DNA of 64,000 nucleotides from an uncultured Verrucomicrobiota bacterium (GCA_903904685.1 CAIVDS010000056.1:158280-222279), one strand, 5' to 3'; positions 9,626-18,998 are shown, counted from the first letter of the stretch. Translations and numbers: made by a program. The notes: a model not told the origin generated them from the sequence alone.

Positions 9626-10951
9626 CTATTTCAACTTGGACTTGAGCTCCCGCCAACGCGCCAGTCGCTCGACGATGCGCGTCTCCAGCCCGGTGGACTT
9701 CGGCGTGTAGAGCGCCAGCGGTTTTTCGAGGTAATCCTGACCGGAAATATTCTCGGGATAATCGTGAGAATAACGGTAGCCCTTGCCGTGGCCCGCCTGC
9801 TTGCTCGCTTGGCCGCTCTTGTCGCGCAATGGCAACGGCACGGGTTGCACCGGCTGCGTCTTCAACGCGTGATGTGCCGCCGCCAGCGCCAGCGTGGCCG
9901 AGTTGCTCTTCGGCGCACAGGCGATGTGCAGGGTCGCGTGCGCCAGCGTGAGCTCCGCCTCCGGCAAACCGATAAAGTCGCACGCATGGTGCGCCGCCAC
10001 CGCCAGCGGCAACGCCAGCGGATCGGCCAGCCCCACGTCTTCGCTCGCAAGAATCACCAGTCGCCGCGCGATGAAGCGCGGGTCTTCGCCACCGGCCAGC
10101 ATCTTCGCCAGCCAATACATCGCCGCGTCGGGATCGCTGCCTCGGCAGCTCTTGATGAAAGCCGAAATAGTGTCGTAGTGCTCGTCCTCGTCGGCGTCGT
10201 AGCGGATACGGCGCTCGCGGGCGAAAACCTCGATCTCCTGCTCCGTCACCGCAGCGTCTTCGGGCAGGCTGAGCACGATCACCTCAAGGGCGTTGAGCGC
10301 GCGGCGCAGGTCTCCGTCGCAAAGCACGGCAAGATCGGCCAGCACCTTCGCGGCGGCGGTGCAGCGCCGCGCCCCGAGCCCGCGCTCTCCATCGGCCAAC
10401 GCCCGCGCCAGCACGCCGGCCACGGCGGCGGTGGGCAGCGGTTGCAGACGGAAAAGATGACTGCGCGAAAGCAGCGGCGGGTTGACGTAAAACCCGGGGT
10501 TGTGCGTCGTAGCGCCGATGAGCCGCACGTAGCCTTCCTCGACATCGGGCAGGAGCAGATCCTGTTGCGACTTGTTAAAACGGTGTAGCTCGTCGATGAA
10601 GAGTAACGTGGGCGTGTCGGGCCGTTTGCGCGCCGTCGCGAGAATGTCGCGCAACTCGGCCACGTTGGACATGACGGCGTTGACGCGCACAAAACGGCTT
10701 TGCGTCTCGTGCGCGATGACCTCGGCAAAACTCGTCTTCCCGCAACCGGGAGGACCGTAAAAAATGAGACTGCCAAAGCGGTTGCACTTGATGAGGCGCG
10801 TCAGCAACCCGTCCGCCTGCGTGAGATGCTCCTGCCCGACAATGTCGGCCAGCACCCGTGGACGCATCCGCGCCGCCAACGGCTGCGCCACCGGACGACC
10901 GGGGGCGGCGGCGGGCTCTGCAAAAAAATCGGACTGGTCGGACGAAGGCAT
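9626..10951 (-). CDS. rarA: Replication-associated recombination protein A (RarA/MgsA), AAA+ ATPase
   Basis: 441 residues from the ATG at 10951 (a TTG two codons upstream is possible). N-terminal MRPRVLADIVGQEHL is the RarA/clamp-loader box. It is followed by Walker A GPPGCGKTS, Walker B LLFIDELHRF, sensor 1 GATTHNPGF and the C-terminal tetramerisation region with SEDVGLADPLAL. RarA acts at stalled forks and gaps with SSB and RecA-type repair. It is divergent from comEC, whose coding frame could begin only 33-96 bases away, so the two promoters must overlap. Confidence 0.95.
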   Translation of the reverse strand: MPSSDQSDFFAEPAAAPGRPVAQPLAARMRPRVLADIVGQEHLTQADGLLTRLIKCNRFGSLIFYGPPGCGKTSFAEVIAHETQSRFVRVNAVMSNVAELRDILATARKRPDTPTLLFIDELHRFNKSQQDLLLPDVEEGYVRLIGATTHNPGFYVNPPLLSRSHLFRLQPLPTAAVAGVLARALADGERGLGARRCTAAAKVLADLAVLCDGDLRRALNALEVIVLSLPEDAAVTEQEIEVFARERRIRYDADEDEHYDTISAFIKSCRGSDPDAAMYWLAKMLAGGEDPRFIARRLVILASEDVGLADPLALPLAVAAHHACDFIGLPEAELTLAHATLHIACAPKSNSATLALAAAHHALKTQPVQPVPLPLRDKSGQASKQAGHGKGYRYSHDYPENISGQDYLEKPLALYTPKSTGLETRIVERLARWRELKSKLK

Positions 10952-11046
10952 TTCCAACTGCTAGTGGACGCGAACGGAGCCCAATGAAAAGGCATTTCTT
11001 AAATTTGCGTCGATTAGAGCGACATGGCCGTTCATTTATCAACGTC

Positions 11047-12675
11047 ATGCCCAGTCGCAGCCTCGGACATCGCGCCCCGCTTTTTTGGGTGCTCTTCCCC
11101 TTGATGGCGGGGTTGATCGTCGGACGGCTCGCATGGCTGCCGCTCTCACCCGGCTGGTGGGCGGGTGCCGCCGTGAGCTTGGCCGGAGCCACCTTGGGCT
11201 TTCGCCGGGTGTGGGCGCCGTGCCTCGTGCTCAGCGTGTTCCTGAGCGGTGCGGCTCTTTACGAACTCAAACGCGCCCGGCTGCCCGAGTGGGATGCGCT
11301 GCCCCCGCGTGAACTGCGGACAACCCTGCATGTGGATCGGATGTTCTCACCGCGACCCGACGGAAAAAGCGTGAGCGGGCTCGGCCATATCATCGCCTCC
11401 GAAGCCCTCCTGAAAGAGCTCGCCGGCCAGTCGATTTACTTTTCCCTCGTCATGAAACGCGGCACTCCCCCGCCCCTGCGCTCCAGTGAGATTGCCGTGA
11501 TCGGCGTGTTGCAACCCCTGCCGCGTAACCCTCCGAACGACACCTTCGACGGCTATTTGGCCAATGCCGGCGTCAACTTCCGTCTGACCCGCGCCAGAAT
11601 GCTGGCGACCACCGTTCCGGCGACGACTTACGGTCGGTTTTGTGTTTCAGCTCTCCACCGTTTTGACCGCCTGCTCGATTACGGTCTGGAAACGCACCCC
11701 GATCTCAGCGGCGTGTTTCGCGCGATGCTGCTCAATCAGCAACAGGAGCTGAACGACGAACAAAACCAAATTTATATGGAAAGCGGGACCTTCCATTTGT
11801 TTTCTATCGGCGGCCTGCACATCGCGGCCATCGCCGGGGCGATTTATGGGATACTCATGCTGCTGCAATTTCCGCGCTGGGCCCAAGTGCTCGTCGGCGC
11901 GGCGTTGTTGTGGCTCTATGTTGACATCACCGGCGGATCACCGCCAGCCGTGCGCTCATGGATCATGGTGATGTTCCTGCACGGCTCGCGTGTGCTCCGC
12001 GTGCCGAGCAGCCCTCTCGCCGCATTGGCGGCGTCCGCCGTGGTTGTGCTGATTTTCCAACCCCTGCAACTGTTCAGCGCGAGCTTCCAACTCAGCTACG
12101 GCATCGTGGTCGCGCTGCTCCTGCTCGGCCTGCCTTTGGCGGAAACCTGGACGGAGCGCTGGGCGTTGTTCACCAACCTGCCAAAAGCCGCCTGGTGCTG
12201 GCATCATCACTGGCGCGACTGGGCCTGGCGCGGTTTCATCGGCCTGATTGCGATCGGCCTGGCCTCAACCCTCATCAGCACCATCAGCGGCGTCACCGTT
12301 TTCAAACTCTTTACGCCGGGCTCGCTGGTGGCGAATCTCGTACTGATTCCGGTTAGCGTATTCGTGGTGCTGGCCGGATGTCTTTCGCTGTTGTGCGGCC
12401 TCGTGGGCCTCAGCGGACTGGGACTGGTGTTTAATTATGCGGGCATCTTCATACTGGCTGGCGTCGAGAAAGGCGTGCGGTTTTTCGTCGGGCTGCCCGG
12501 CGTTTACCACGCGGCCCACTTCTCCTCAACGTGGCTGGGCTTCACCGCGCTGGGCGTGGTCATGGGCGCCATCGTCTACGGTTACGCCGTCCATTGGGAA
12601 CTGAAGCGAGGCGGATTCTGGCCGCCGTTTGCCCTGACGGTCCTTGCGCTTGTGCTGGGCATGCGCTTCGACTGA
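11047..12675 (+). CDS. comEC: ComEC/Rec2-family DNA uptake channel, short form
   Basis: 542 residues from the ATG at 11047; a start at 10984 is also possible. N-terminal membrane helices (LFWVLFPLMAGLIVGRLAWL) precede a soluble OB-like segment (GVLQPLPRNPPNDTFDGYLA) and then the Competence domain with the hallmark FHLFSIGGLHIAAIAGAIY and about ten helices. In transformable bacteria ComEC carries single-stranded DNA across the inner membrane. Most homologues have ~700-800 residues with a C-terminal metallo-beta-lactamase domain, which this protein lacks. DprA is encoded 30 kb away in this window. Confidence 0.88.
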   Translation: MPSRSLGHRAPLFWVLFPLMAGLIVGRLAWLPLSPGWWAGAAVSLAGATLGFRRVWAPCLVLSVFLSGAALYELKRARLPEWDALPPRELRTTLHVDRMFSPRPDGKSVSGLGHIIASEALLKELAGQSIYFSLVMKRGTPPPLRSSEIAVIGVLQPLPRNPPNDTFDGYLANAGVNFRLTRARMLATTVPATTYGRFCVSALHRFDRLLDYGLETHPDLSGVFRAMLLNQQQELNDEQNQIYMESGTFHLFSIGGLHIAAIAGAIYGILMLLQFPRWAQVLVGAALLWLYVDITGGSPPAVRSWIMVMFLHGSRVLRVPSSPLAALAASAVVVLIFQPLQLFSASFQLSYGIVVALLLLGLPLAETWTERWALFTNLPKAAWCWHHHWRDWAWRGFIGLIAIGLASTLISTISGVTVFKLFTPGSLVANLVLIPVSVFVVLAGCLSLLCGLVGLSGLGLVFNYAGIFILAGVEKGVRFFVGLPGVYHAAHFSSTWLGFTALGVVMGAIVYGYAVHWELKRGGFWPPFALTVLALVLGMRFD

Positions 12676-12686
12676 TAATGCTCGCC

Positions 12687-12971
12687 ATGAAAAGCGCCTA
12701 TGAACTCGCGATGGAACGCCTGTCAAAATCCGATCCGGAGGCCGGCAAAAAACTCGCGCCGGAGAAAAAAGCCCGGCTCGCGGAGATCGACGCGATCTAC
12801 AAAGGGAAAATCGCCGAACGTGAAATCTTCCTGAAGAAGCGCCTCGATGAAGTCCTGGCGGAAGGCAAGTTCGACGAAGTTGAAAAAATCCGCAGCCAGC
12901 TCGCCAGCGAGCGCGCCCGTCTGGAAGAAGATCGCGACGCCGAGAAAGACGCCGTGCGGCGCGGTCGCTGA
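12687..12971 (+). CDS. Small charged coiled-coil protein, unknown function
   Basis: 94 residues, almost wholly helical and very rich in Lys, Glu and Arg (KKLAPEKKARLAEIDAIY..., then EKIRSQLASERARLEED), which predicts a coiled coil. The ATG at 12687 is preferred; another ATG lies three codons upstream. It begins 11 bases after comEC on the same strand, so co-transcription is likely. No catalytic or metal-binding motif is seen. The biased charge pattern and good reading frame argue that it is real. Confidence 0.65.
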   Translation: MKSAYELAMERLSKSDPEAGKKLAPEKKARLAEIDAIYKGKIAEREIFLKKRLDEVLAEGKFDEVEKIRSQLASERARLEEDRDAEKDAVRRGR

Positions 12972-12976
12972 AATCC

Positions 12977-13642
12977 TTATTTCGCCGGCGCAGCGACAGG
13001 CTGCGGATCAGGATGCGGCAACGTGCCTGCTTCTTTCGCTACGGCACCAGGGTTCGACGGCGGCGTCCCGCCACCGGCAGGGGTAACCATCGCATTGCCG
13101 CCGTCTCCCGGGCCGTTGCGCTGAAAGATGAAACGATTGATTTTATCGAAGGTGGTGGTTTTCTCCAATTTGGGCTGGCGCCGCGCTGCGGCGGTCTCGG
13201 CATCGTCGATGCGGTTCTGGTATTTTGACACCGTATCATATTTCTTGACCATGTCCCCCGTGGGCTGGATGCGCGACTTCTCGCCATCATGGTGGTTGGT
13301 CTCACGGTCACGGATGTCGGGCTTGGGGTAATCCTTATGATCAATAATGTTCTTTTCCCGCGTCTCCTTCATTTCGATCGGTGCTTTTTTATCGTTGTCG
13401 GGAGCCATTGATTTTTCGCGCACCTCGGGAGCCGGGAAACGGCTGTCCTGCACCCGGTCATCACGCAAGAGGGGGCGCTGGTTGTCCACATTGCCCGGCG
13501 CGAGACGATTGTCGGCATTGTCCTGCGTCGGGGCCAGCTGGGTGTTTTGCCGGGCAGGGTCCACTTTCGAGGGATCATCCGCACGCACCCCAAGCGTGAG
13601 CAGGACGGACAGACCGAGAAGCTGGAGCGGCGAAAACTTCAT
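12977..13642 (-). CDS. Secreted, charged, low-complexity protein of unknown function
   Basis: 221 residues with a signal peptide (MKFSPLQLLGLSVLLTLGVRA). The mature part is rich in Asp, Arg, Lys, Asn and Pro with little hydrophobic content (DKKAPIEMKETREKNIID, RDRETNHHDGEKSR) and ends in a Pro/Gly/Ala tail, so it is probably largely disordered in the periplasm. A short helical block (YQNRIDDAETAAARRQPKLEK) may be the only folded element. It is convergent with the coiled-coil gene, with 5 bases between them. Confidence 0.6.
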   Translation of the reverse strand: MKFSPLQLLGLSVLLTLGVRADDPSKVDPARQNTQLAPTQDNADNRLAPGNVDNQRPLLRDDRVQDSRFPAPEVREKSMAPDNDKKAPIEMKETREKNIIDHKDYPKPDIRDRETNHHDGEKSRIQPTGDMVKKYDTVSKYQNRIDDAETAAARRQPKLEKTTTFDKINRFIFQRNGPGDGGNAMVTPAGGGTPPSNPGAVAKEAGTLPHPDPQPVAAPAK

Positions 13643-13705
13643 GAGACAACGAAGCCGTAATCTTTTCCGGTTCCCCTCAACTCTCAACTCTCAACTTTCA
13701 ACCGT

Positions 13706-15052
13706 TCACTCCGGCTCAGCCGTACCCTCGGCCACCCATTCGCACGCCTCCGGCACCTGCTTGAAAAATCCGTGCAGCGCGGCGCTCAAGTGCTCGGCAT
13801 AGCGGTAGTGCGCACCCATGCCGGTGCGCAACTCGGCCTCATAGATAAATTTGTCGCCATGCGTGCTGTGCTCGAAGGGCGTCTGCGCACCGAGCAGCAG
13901 CGAGTAAACGTAAGCCGCCGAGCCGCGTTGCAGAAGATCGCGGGTGAGCGCGGCTTGTTCATCGAGCAACGCCTGATGCGACGCGTGGGAGATTTCGGAC
14001 GGCAGGTAGAAACCCGCCTGAATGAGCGGCGTGTAGCGATGGCCCGTGCGATGGCGGTTCAAATCGCGCAGCTCGGCGATCGCCATGTTATTCCAGGCAA
14101 AACTCACCCGCATGCGCCGCGTGGCGGTGCCTTGGTAGCCATAGCGGTTGGCGCGATGCCGCAACGCCTCGCCCATCGGCTGCTCCTCGACGAGAAACGG
14201 CGGCGTGGCGCGGTCCACATGGACCCACACGTCGTCGGCCAGCGGCGTGGTCGAGAGGCGGGCCAAACCGAGCTTCACGCTGGTGGCGAGTTCCTGCGCG
14301 GCCTGCTCTTGACAGGATTTCTCCGCGAAACTGTGGCGCATAAGACGCGGGGACTGTTTTACCAACTCATCGCGAATCAGCTTCGCGGCGGCGCGAGCCT
14401 CGGGATGCGGCAGTGAATCAAGCTGCTTGACCGTCTGCGCCCACATGCGCGATGTCTGCACGAGGCCAAGGTTGGTGCGAGTGGCCAAAGGAATGAAGTA
14501 GCGGGCGCGGTCGAGCGCGTAGTTCTTACGGATGCGGGTGACGACGACGGGCTTGGCGGCGGCCGGCACGCGCACACGATGCGGCTCGGCGATACCGAGC
14601 GCGTCAAGGCGGGCATACTCGGCGTTATAAGCCGCGAAGGATTTGGCCATGAGCGCACGCCAGCGCGGCGCGAGATCGTCGGGAATGCCGATTTCGGCGG
14701 GCGTCGGGAGATTGGCCGCGTCCATCGTGATGTAGCGGGTGGACGACTCCTGCCCGTCTGCCATCTGGGCGATTTCAAAAATTTTATACGCCAGCCACAT
14801 CGAAATATCGTCGAGGGCGATGGCAAGGCCGCCGGTGAGGCCGCCGATGGACGCGTGTCCGTAATCGACGAACTTCAGGATGCGATCGATGGAGGCGTCG
14901 GGGTTGGCGAGGTCGACCTTATCCATGATGGCGGCGAGGCCCTCGTTGCTGCGTGAATAGCGCGCCAGCACGGAGGCGAGCAACTCGGGCGTGACCTTGG
15001 GCAGGTCGGCGGCGGTAGGCGGAGGGACAAGGGCGAGGCCGGTAACTTTCAT
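13706..15052 (-). CDS. ThyX-like protein with two tandem domains (FAD-dependent thymidylate synthase family)
   Basis: 448 residues, about twice a normal ThyX (~220). The first half has YGHASIGG and GQESSTRYI, matching the C-terminal part of the ThyX signature RHRxxSxNExSxRY. The second half has RDLNRHRTGHRYTPL, the RHR part of the signature in a variant form, preceded by helices like those of ThyX. ThyX methylates dUMP using FAD and methylenetetrahydrofolate. Here each half keeps only part of the signature, so the two domains may form one active site or the protein may have another role. It is divergent from the phosphodiesterase-like gene. Confidence 0.7.
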   Translation of the reverse strand: MKVTGLALVPPPTAADLPKVTPELLASVLARYSRSNEGLAAIMDKVDLANPDASIDRILKFVDYGHASIGGLTGGLAIALDDISMWLAYKIFEIAQMADGQESSTRYITMDAANLPTPAEIGIPDDLAPRWRALMAKSFAAYNAEYARLDALGIAEPHRVRVPAAAKPVVVTRIRKNYALDRARYFIPLATRTNLGLVQTSRMWAQTVKQLDSLPHPEARAAAKLIRDELVKQSPRLMRHSFAEKSCQEQAAQELATSVKLGLARLSTTPLADDVWVHVDRATPPFLVEEQPMGEALRHRANRYGYQGTATRRMRVSFAWNNMAIAELRDLNRHRTGHRYTPLIQAGFYLPSEISHASHQALLDEQAALTRDLLQRGSAAYVYSLLLGAQTPFEHSTHGDKFIYEAELRTGMGAHYRYAEHLSAALHGFFKQVPEACEWVAEGTAEPE

Positions 15053-15218
15053 CGTTGGGAAGATGGCCGCAAAAACTCACCGAAAGCGCAAGGCCGCTCC
15101 GCGAAAAATAAATGATGCCTCGCATACGGAATCATGAATAAGAAAACACGTCGCCAAGCGTGGCCCGCCCGATGATGATCCGGATGGTTTTGTTCCAACC
15201 CTTCCGCCCACAAATATC

Positions 15219-16121
15219 ATGTTCCGCATCCTTCGTTTTTTTATCTTCGGCCTGCTCGCATCTGTCGCCGGCGCGGCCGCGCCCTGCGCAGACCATGTCT
15301 TTATCATCAGCTTTGACGGCGGCAAACCCGCCGTCATCGCGCAAAGCGAAATGCCTGTCTTCAAAGCCATGGCCGCCGAGGGAGCGCATACCTGGGAGGC
15401 GCAGACAACCATGCCCAGCATCACCCTACCCTCGCACACCTCAATGCTCACCGGCGTGACTCCGCTGAAACATCACATTCTCTGGAATGACTGGAAGCCC
15501 GAGGAAGGCTTCGTAAAAGTCCCCACGATCTTCGGCCTCGCCAAACAGCATGGGCTCACCACCGCGATGTTCGTTGGCAAGGTGAAGTTCAAACATCTCA
15601 ATGTACCCGGCACCGTTGATACGTTTGTCTTCCCGCTACCCGAGCTTCCGGCCAACACTCAGGATGCCGAGAAATCCAAGGTGGAGGCCAGACCGGTGGT
15701 GGATGCCTTCGCCGCCGCGCTGGCCGGCGGGCTTCGACCAAACCTGTGTTTCATCCATTTCTCCGACCCCGACACCACGGGCCACAAATACGGCTGGGGT
15801 TCGCCCGAACAGATCGAGGCCTTCGCCCGGTGCGATGGCGCGCTCAAAATCGTAATGAATGCCATCTCCAAGGCTGGCCTCACCGACTCCAGCGTGGTCA
15901 TTCTCACCGCCGACCACGGCGGTCACGACAAGACCCACGGTCTGGCCATTCCCGACGATCTCAACATTCCGTGGATCGTATGGGGCAAAGGCGTGAAAAA
16001 ATCCACCACCCTTACTGCGCCCATCGGCACGTGCGATACGGCGGCGACAACGCTCTGGCTGCTTGGCATCCCCGTGCCCGCCGGCTTTGACGGCAAGCCG
16101 GTAACCAGCGCGTTCAAGTAA
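15219..16121 (+). CDS. Exported type I phosphodiesterase/nucleotide pyrophosphatase-family hydrolase
   Basis: 300 residues with a signal peptide (FRILRFFIFGLLASVAGAAA). The alkaline phosphatase superfamily core is clear: metal Asp in IISFDGGKP, the nucleophile loop TMPSITLPSHTSMLTG, the second metal site FIHFSDPDTTGHKYGW, and TADHGGHDKTHG near the C-terminus. Two zinc ions and a Thr/Ser nucleophile would hydrolyse phosphodiesters or phosphomonoesters in the periplasm. The substrate is not predictable. It is convergent with uxs. Confidence 0.88.
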   Translation: MFRILRFFIFGLLASVAGAAAPCADHVFIISFDGGKPAVIAQSEMPVFKAMAAEGAHTWEAQTTMPSITLPSHTSMLTGVTPLKHHILWNDWKPEEGFVKVPTIFGLAKQHGLTTAMFVGKVKFKHLNVPGTVDTFVFPLPELPANTQDAEKSKVEARPVVDAFAAALAGGLRPNLCFIHFSDPDTTGHKYGWGSPEQIEAFARCDGALKIVMNAISKAGLTDSSVVILTADHGGHDKTHGLAIPDDLNIPWIVWGKGVKKSTTLTAPIGTCDTAATTLWLLGIPVPAGFDGKPVTSAFK

Positions 16122-16210
16122 GTGCGCCAGCCCGCGAACTGGGCCTTGCACGTTTATACATTCTTTGAGCATTCATCCCCCGGAGGGTTCTATTTCCCCG
16201 CTCCGTCGGT

Positions 16211-17137
16211 TCAAATCTGCGTCTTGAAATACGCGATGGTGCGCTTGAGTCCCTCCTCAAGCGGCACGGTCGGCGCCCAGTCGAGATATTTTTTGGCCAG
16301 CGTGATGTCGGGCCGGCGCTGCCGTGGATCATCCGAGGGTAAAGGCTTGTAAACGATCTTGGATTTGCCGCCGACGAGTTTGAGCGTGATTTCGGCTAGT
16401 TGCAGCATGGTGAACTCCGATGGATTGCCGATGTTCACCGGGCCGATCGTCTCCGTCTGCTTCATCAAGCGTACAAAGCCTTCGATCAAGTCATCCACAT
16501 AGCAAAACGAACGCGACTGCTGGCCATCGCCGTAAATGGTGATGTCTTCGCCCTTGAGCGTCTGCACGATGAAGTTGGATACAACCCGACCGTCGTTGGG
16601 ATGCATGCGCGGACCGTAGGTGTTAAAAATGCGAACAATGCGGATATCGACCCCGTTTTGACGGTGATAATCCATGAAAAGCGTCTCGGCGACACGCTTG
16701 CCCTCGTCGTAGCAGGAACGAATGCCGATGGGATTCACGTTGCCCCAATAACTCTCGGGCTGGGGATGGATGGCCGGGTCACCGTAGACCTCGGAGGTGC
16801 TGGCTTGAAAGACGCGGGCCTTCGTGCGCTTGGCGAGGCCGAGGCAGTTGATCGCCCCCATGACGGAAGTTTTCACCGTCTTGATCGCGTTATACTGATA
16901 ATGCGGCGGCGAGGCGGGACAAGCGAGGTTGTAGATCTGGTCCACCTCGAACTTGAACGGGTCGATCACATCGTGGCGAACCAGCTCGAAATTCGGATTG
17001 TCGATCAGATGGGCGACGTTGGTTTTCCGGCCCGTGAAGAAATTGTCGATGCACACAACCTCGTTGCCGTCGTGGAGCAAACGATCGCAGAGATTGGAAC
17101 CGAGAAAGCCGGCGCCGCCGGTGACAAGAATACGCAT
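16211..17137 (-). CDS. uxs: UDP-glucuronate decarboxylase (UDP-xylose synthase), extended SDR
   Basis: 308 residues. The NAD-binding [10 protein letters not shown], the family signature [13 protein letters not shown], the Ser/Tyr/Lys catalytic set ([14 protein letters not shown]) and [10 protein letters not shown] are all present and match the UXS branch of extended SDRs. These enzymes convert UDP-glucuronate to UDP-xylose for surface polysaccharides. The ATG at 17137 is the only sensible start. A run of 14 C on the coding strand ends 7 bases before it, so there is no normal ribosome binding site. Confidence 0.92.
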   Translation of the reverse strand: MRILVTGGAGFLGSNLCDRLLHDGNEVVCIDNFFTGRKTNVAHLIDNPNFELVRHDVIDPFKFEVDQIYNLACPASPPHYQYNAIKTVKTSVMGAINCLGLAKRTKARVFQASTSEVYGDPAIHPQPESYWGNVNPIGIRSCYDEGKRVAETLFMDYHRQNGVDIRIVRIFNTYGPRMHPNDGRVVSNFIVQTLKGEDITIYGDGQQSRSFCYVDDLIEGFVRLMKQTETIGPVNIGNPSEFTMLQLAEITLKLVGGKSKIVYKPLPSDDPRQRRPDITLAKKYLDWAPTVPLEEGLKRTIAYFKTQI

Positions 17138-17144
17138 AGGGAAT

Positions 17145-17158
17145 GGGGGGGGGGGGGG
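17145..17158. repeat. Homopolymer tract: 14 G on the plus strand (C14 on the uxs coding strand)
   Basis: Fourteen consecutive G residues occupy positions -8 to -21 relative to the uxs start codon, between uxs and tgt. Long G/C homopolymers are prone to slippage in replication and also to sequencing error. Confidence 0.95.
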
Positions 17159-17211
17159 ACGCGTTGATCTGATGAATTTTCAAGTCCGCTGGCGAGTCTC
17201 GACATGAGTAA

Positions 17212-18348
17212 TCAGCGCGCCGCCGCTCCCGCCTCATAACGGACAACCCACCCGCGATGCCAAGAGTCGTAGTCGCCCGCCTCGATGTGGGCGCGGGCCT
17301 GCGTCATCAAATCGAGGTAGAAATGGAGGTTGTGCAGCGTCAGCAACGTGCAGCTGAGAATCTCTCCGGCAATCGTAAGGTGGCGCAGGTAGGCGCGGGA
17401 GAAACCGGTGGTGTAATTGATGACTTTTCCGCTGATCGGGCGGGGATCGGTACGGAATTTTTCGTTGCGCAGGTTGATCGGCCCATCGGGGGTGAATACG
17501 AGGCCGTTGCGCGCCACGCGGGAAGGCAGCACGCAGTCAAACATGTCCACGCCGAGCGCGATCATCTTGAGCAACTGCGGCGGCGTGCCGAGTCCCATGG
17601 TATAACGCGGCTTGTCCGCCGGCATAAAAGGCGTGGTCGCTCCCACCTGCTTGAGCATCTCCGGCTCCGGTTCGCCCACGCTCACGCCGCCCACCGCATA
17701 GCCGGGAAAATCCAGCGCAGCCAGCGACTCGGCGGCCTCGCGGCGAAGATCGTCATACGTCGAACCCTGCACGATGGCGAAAACATGGTGGCCAGCCGCA
17801 AGGAATCCGTTGCCGGTGGCGATTTGTTTGCACTGCTCCGCCCAGCGATAACTCCGCGCCACCGCCTCGGCGGTCGCCTCACGCGAACACGGCCACGGAG
17901 GACATTCGTCGATCACCATGGCGATGTCGCTGCCGAGGTTTTGTTGTATCGTCATCACCTCGCGCGGGCCGAGGAAAAGGCTTTTCCCATCGAGGTGGGA
18001 TTGAAACTCCACGCCGTCGTCATGCATTTTCCGCAGCTTCGCCAGCGAGAAGACCTGAAAACCACCGCTGTCTGTCAAGATGGGGCCGTTCCAGCCCATG
18101 AACGCGTGCAACCCGCCCAGCTCGCCGATCAGCTCGCTGGTCGGACGCAGATTGAGATGGTAGGTATTGCCCAGAATAATCTGCGCGCCGATTTCATGCA
18201 GATGGGCGGGCGTGAGCGCCTTGACCGTGCCCTGCGTGCCCACGGGCATGAAGATCGGCGTCTCGATCACACCGTGCCGCGTATGCAGGCGGCCGCGACG
18301 GGCTGCCGTGAGGGTATCGGTCTTTAGAAGTTGGAAGTGATCGGCCAT
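17212..18348 (-). CDS. tgt: tRNA-guanine transglycosylase-family protein lacking the zinc cysteines
   Basis: 378 residues. The start is set at the ATG at 18348 because the Tgt fold begins there, although the frame is open further upstream. Tgt exchanges guanine 34 for preQ1 in GUN-anticodon tRNAs. The key parts are present: general base region TDSGGFQVFSL (D93), GGVSVGEP, and nucleophile D271 in MFDCVLPSRVARNG. The zinc site (normally CxCxxC, then His) is missing: the stretch before SRAYLRHL reads SGKVINYTTGF (306-316) with no cysteine, while H339 remains. It is probably a functional zinc-free variant, but this needs a test. Confidence 0.88.
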   Translation of the reverse strand: MADHFQLLKTDTLTAARRGRLHTRHGVIETPIFMPVGTQGTVKALTPAHLHEIGAQIILGNTYHLNLRPTSELIGELGGLHAFMGWNGPILTDSGGFQVFSLAKLRKMHDDGVEFQSHLDGKSLFLGPREVMTIQQNLGSDIAMVIDECPPWPCSREATAEAVARSYRWAEQCKQIATGNGFLAAGHHVFAIVQGSTYDDLRREAAESLAALDFPGYAVGGVSVGEPEPEMLKQVGATTPFMPADKPRYTMGLGTPPQLLKMIALGVDMFDCVLPSRVARNGLVFTPDGPINLRNEKFRTDPRPISGKVINYTTGFSRAYLRHLTIAGEILSCTLLTLHNLHFYLDLMTQARAHIEAGDYDSWHRGWVVRYEAGAAAR

Positions 18349-18420
18349 TGGCGTGCCCCACCCTACCCGCACGCTTGACCCCTCTGTCAATCTACGAGGT
18401 AATCCCCGCTCAATCCCACC

Positions 18421-18987
18421 GTGCTGCTCGTCATCGACAATTTCGACTCCTTCACCTTCAACCTTGTCCAATACTTCGGCCAATTGGGCGTGACGCAGCG
18501 CGTCTTTCGCAACAACGAGATCACGCCCGCCGAGGCTCTCGCGCTCAATCCCGACCGCGTGCTCATCTCGCCAGGCCCCTGCTCGCCCAAGGAGGCAGGC
18601 GTGTCGCTCGAAATGATCGCGGCGTTCGCCGGTAAGAAACCCATCTTCGGCGTGTGCCTGGGTCACCAGGCGATCGGCCACTATTTCGGCGGCCACGTCG
18701 TGCGGGCCGACCGCCTCATGCACGGCAAGACCTCTCCCATCCTCCACAAGAACTCCGACGTGTTCAAAGGCCTGCCGCAGGGCTTCGCCGCCACCCGCTA
18801 CCATTCCCTCCTCGTCGAACGCTCCACGCTGCCCGACTGCCTCGCAATCACCGCCGAGACCAAGGAAGGCGAGATCATGGGCCTGCGCCACAAAAAGCTC
18901 CCTATCTGGGGCGTCCAGTTTCACCCCGAGTCCATCGCGACCGAGGGCGGCATGCAGATTTTAAAGAACTTTCTCGCGCTGAACTGA
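18421..18987 (+). CDS. trpG: Glutamine amidotransferase subunit of anthranilate or aminodeoxychorismate synthase
   Basis: 188 residues with a GTG start at 18421. It is a class I glutaminase: [14 protein letters not shown] at the N-terminus, [11 protein letters not shown], nucleophile Cys in [11 protein letters not shown], and His/Glu in [10 protein letters not shown]. It supplies ammonia to TrpE (tryptophan) or PabB (folate), and the two roles cannot be separated from the sequence because the synthase subunit is not adjacent. It is divergent from tgt. Eleven bases separate it from nrdR on the same strand. Confidence 0.92.
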   Translation: MLLVIDNFDSFTFNLVQYFGQLGVTQRVFRNNEITPAEALALNPDRVLISPGPCSPKEAGVSLEMIAAFAGKKPIFGVCLGHQAIGHYFGGHVVRADRLMHGKTSPILHKNSDVFKGLPQGFAATRYHSLLVERSTLPDCLAITAETKEGEIMGLRHKKLPIWGVQFHPESIATEGGMQILKNFLALN

Positions 18988-18998
18988 TCTAAGACCCT

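Noticed and set aside
16200-16220. T-arm-like GGTTCAAATC
   Set aside because: It is the 3' end of the uxs coding sequence on the other strand; no acceptor, D or anticodon stem can be built around it.
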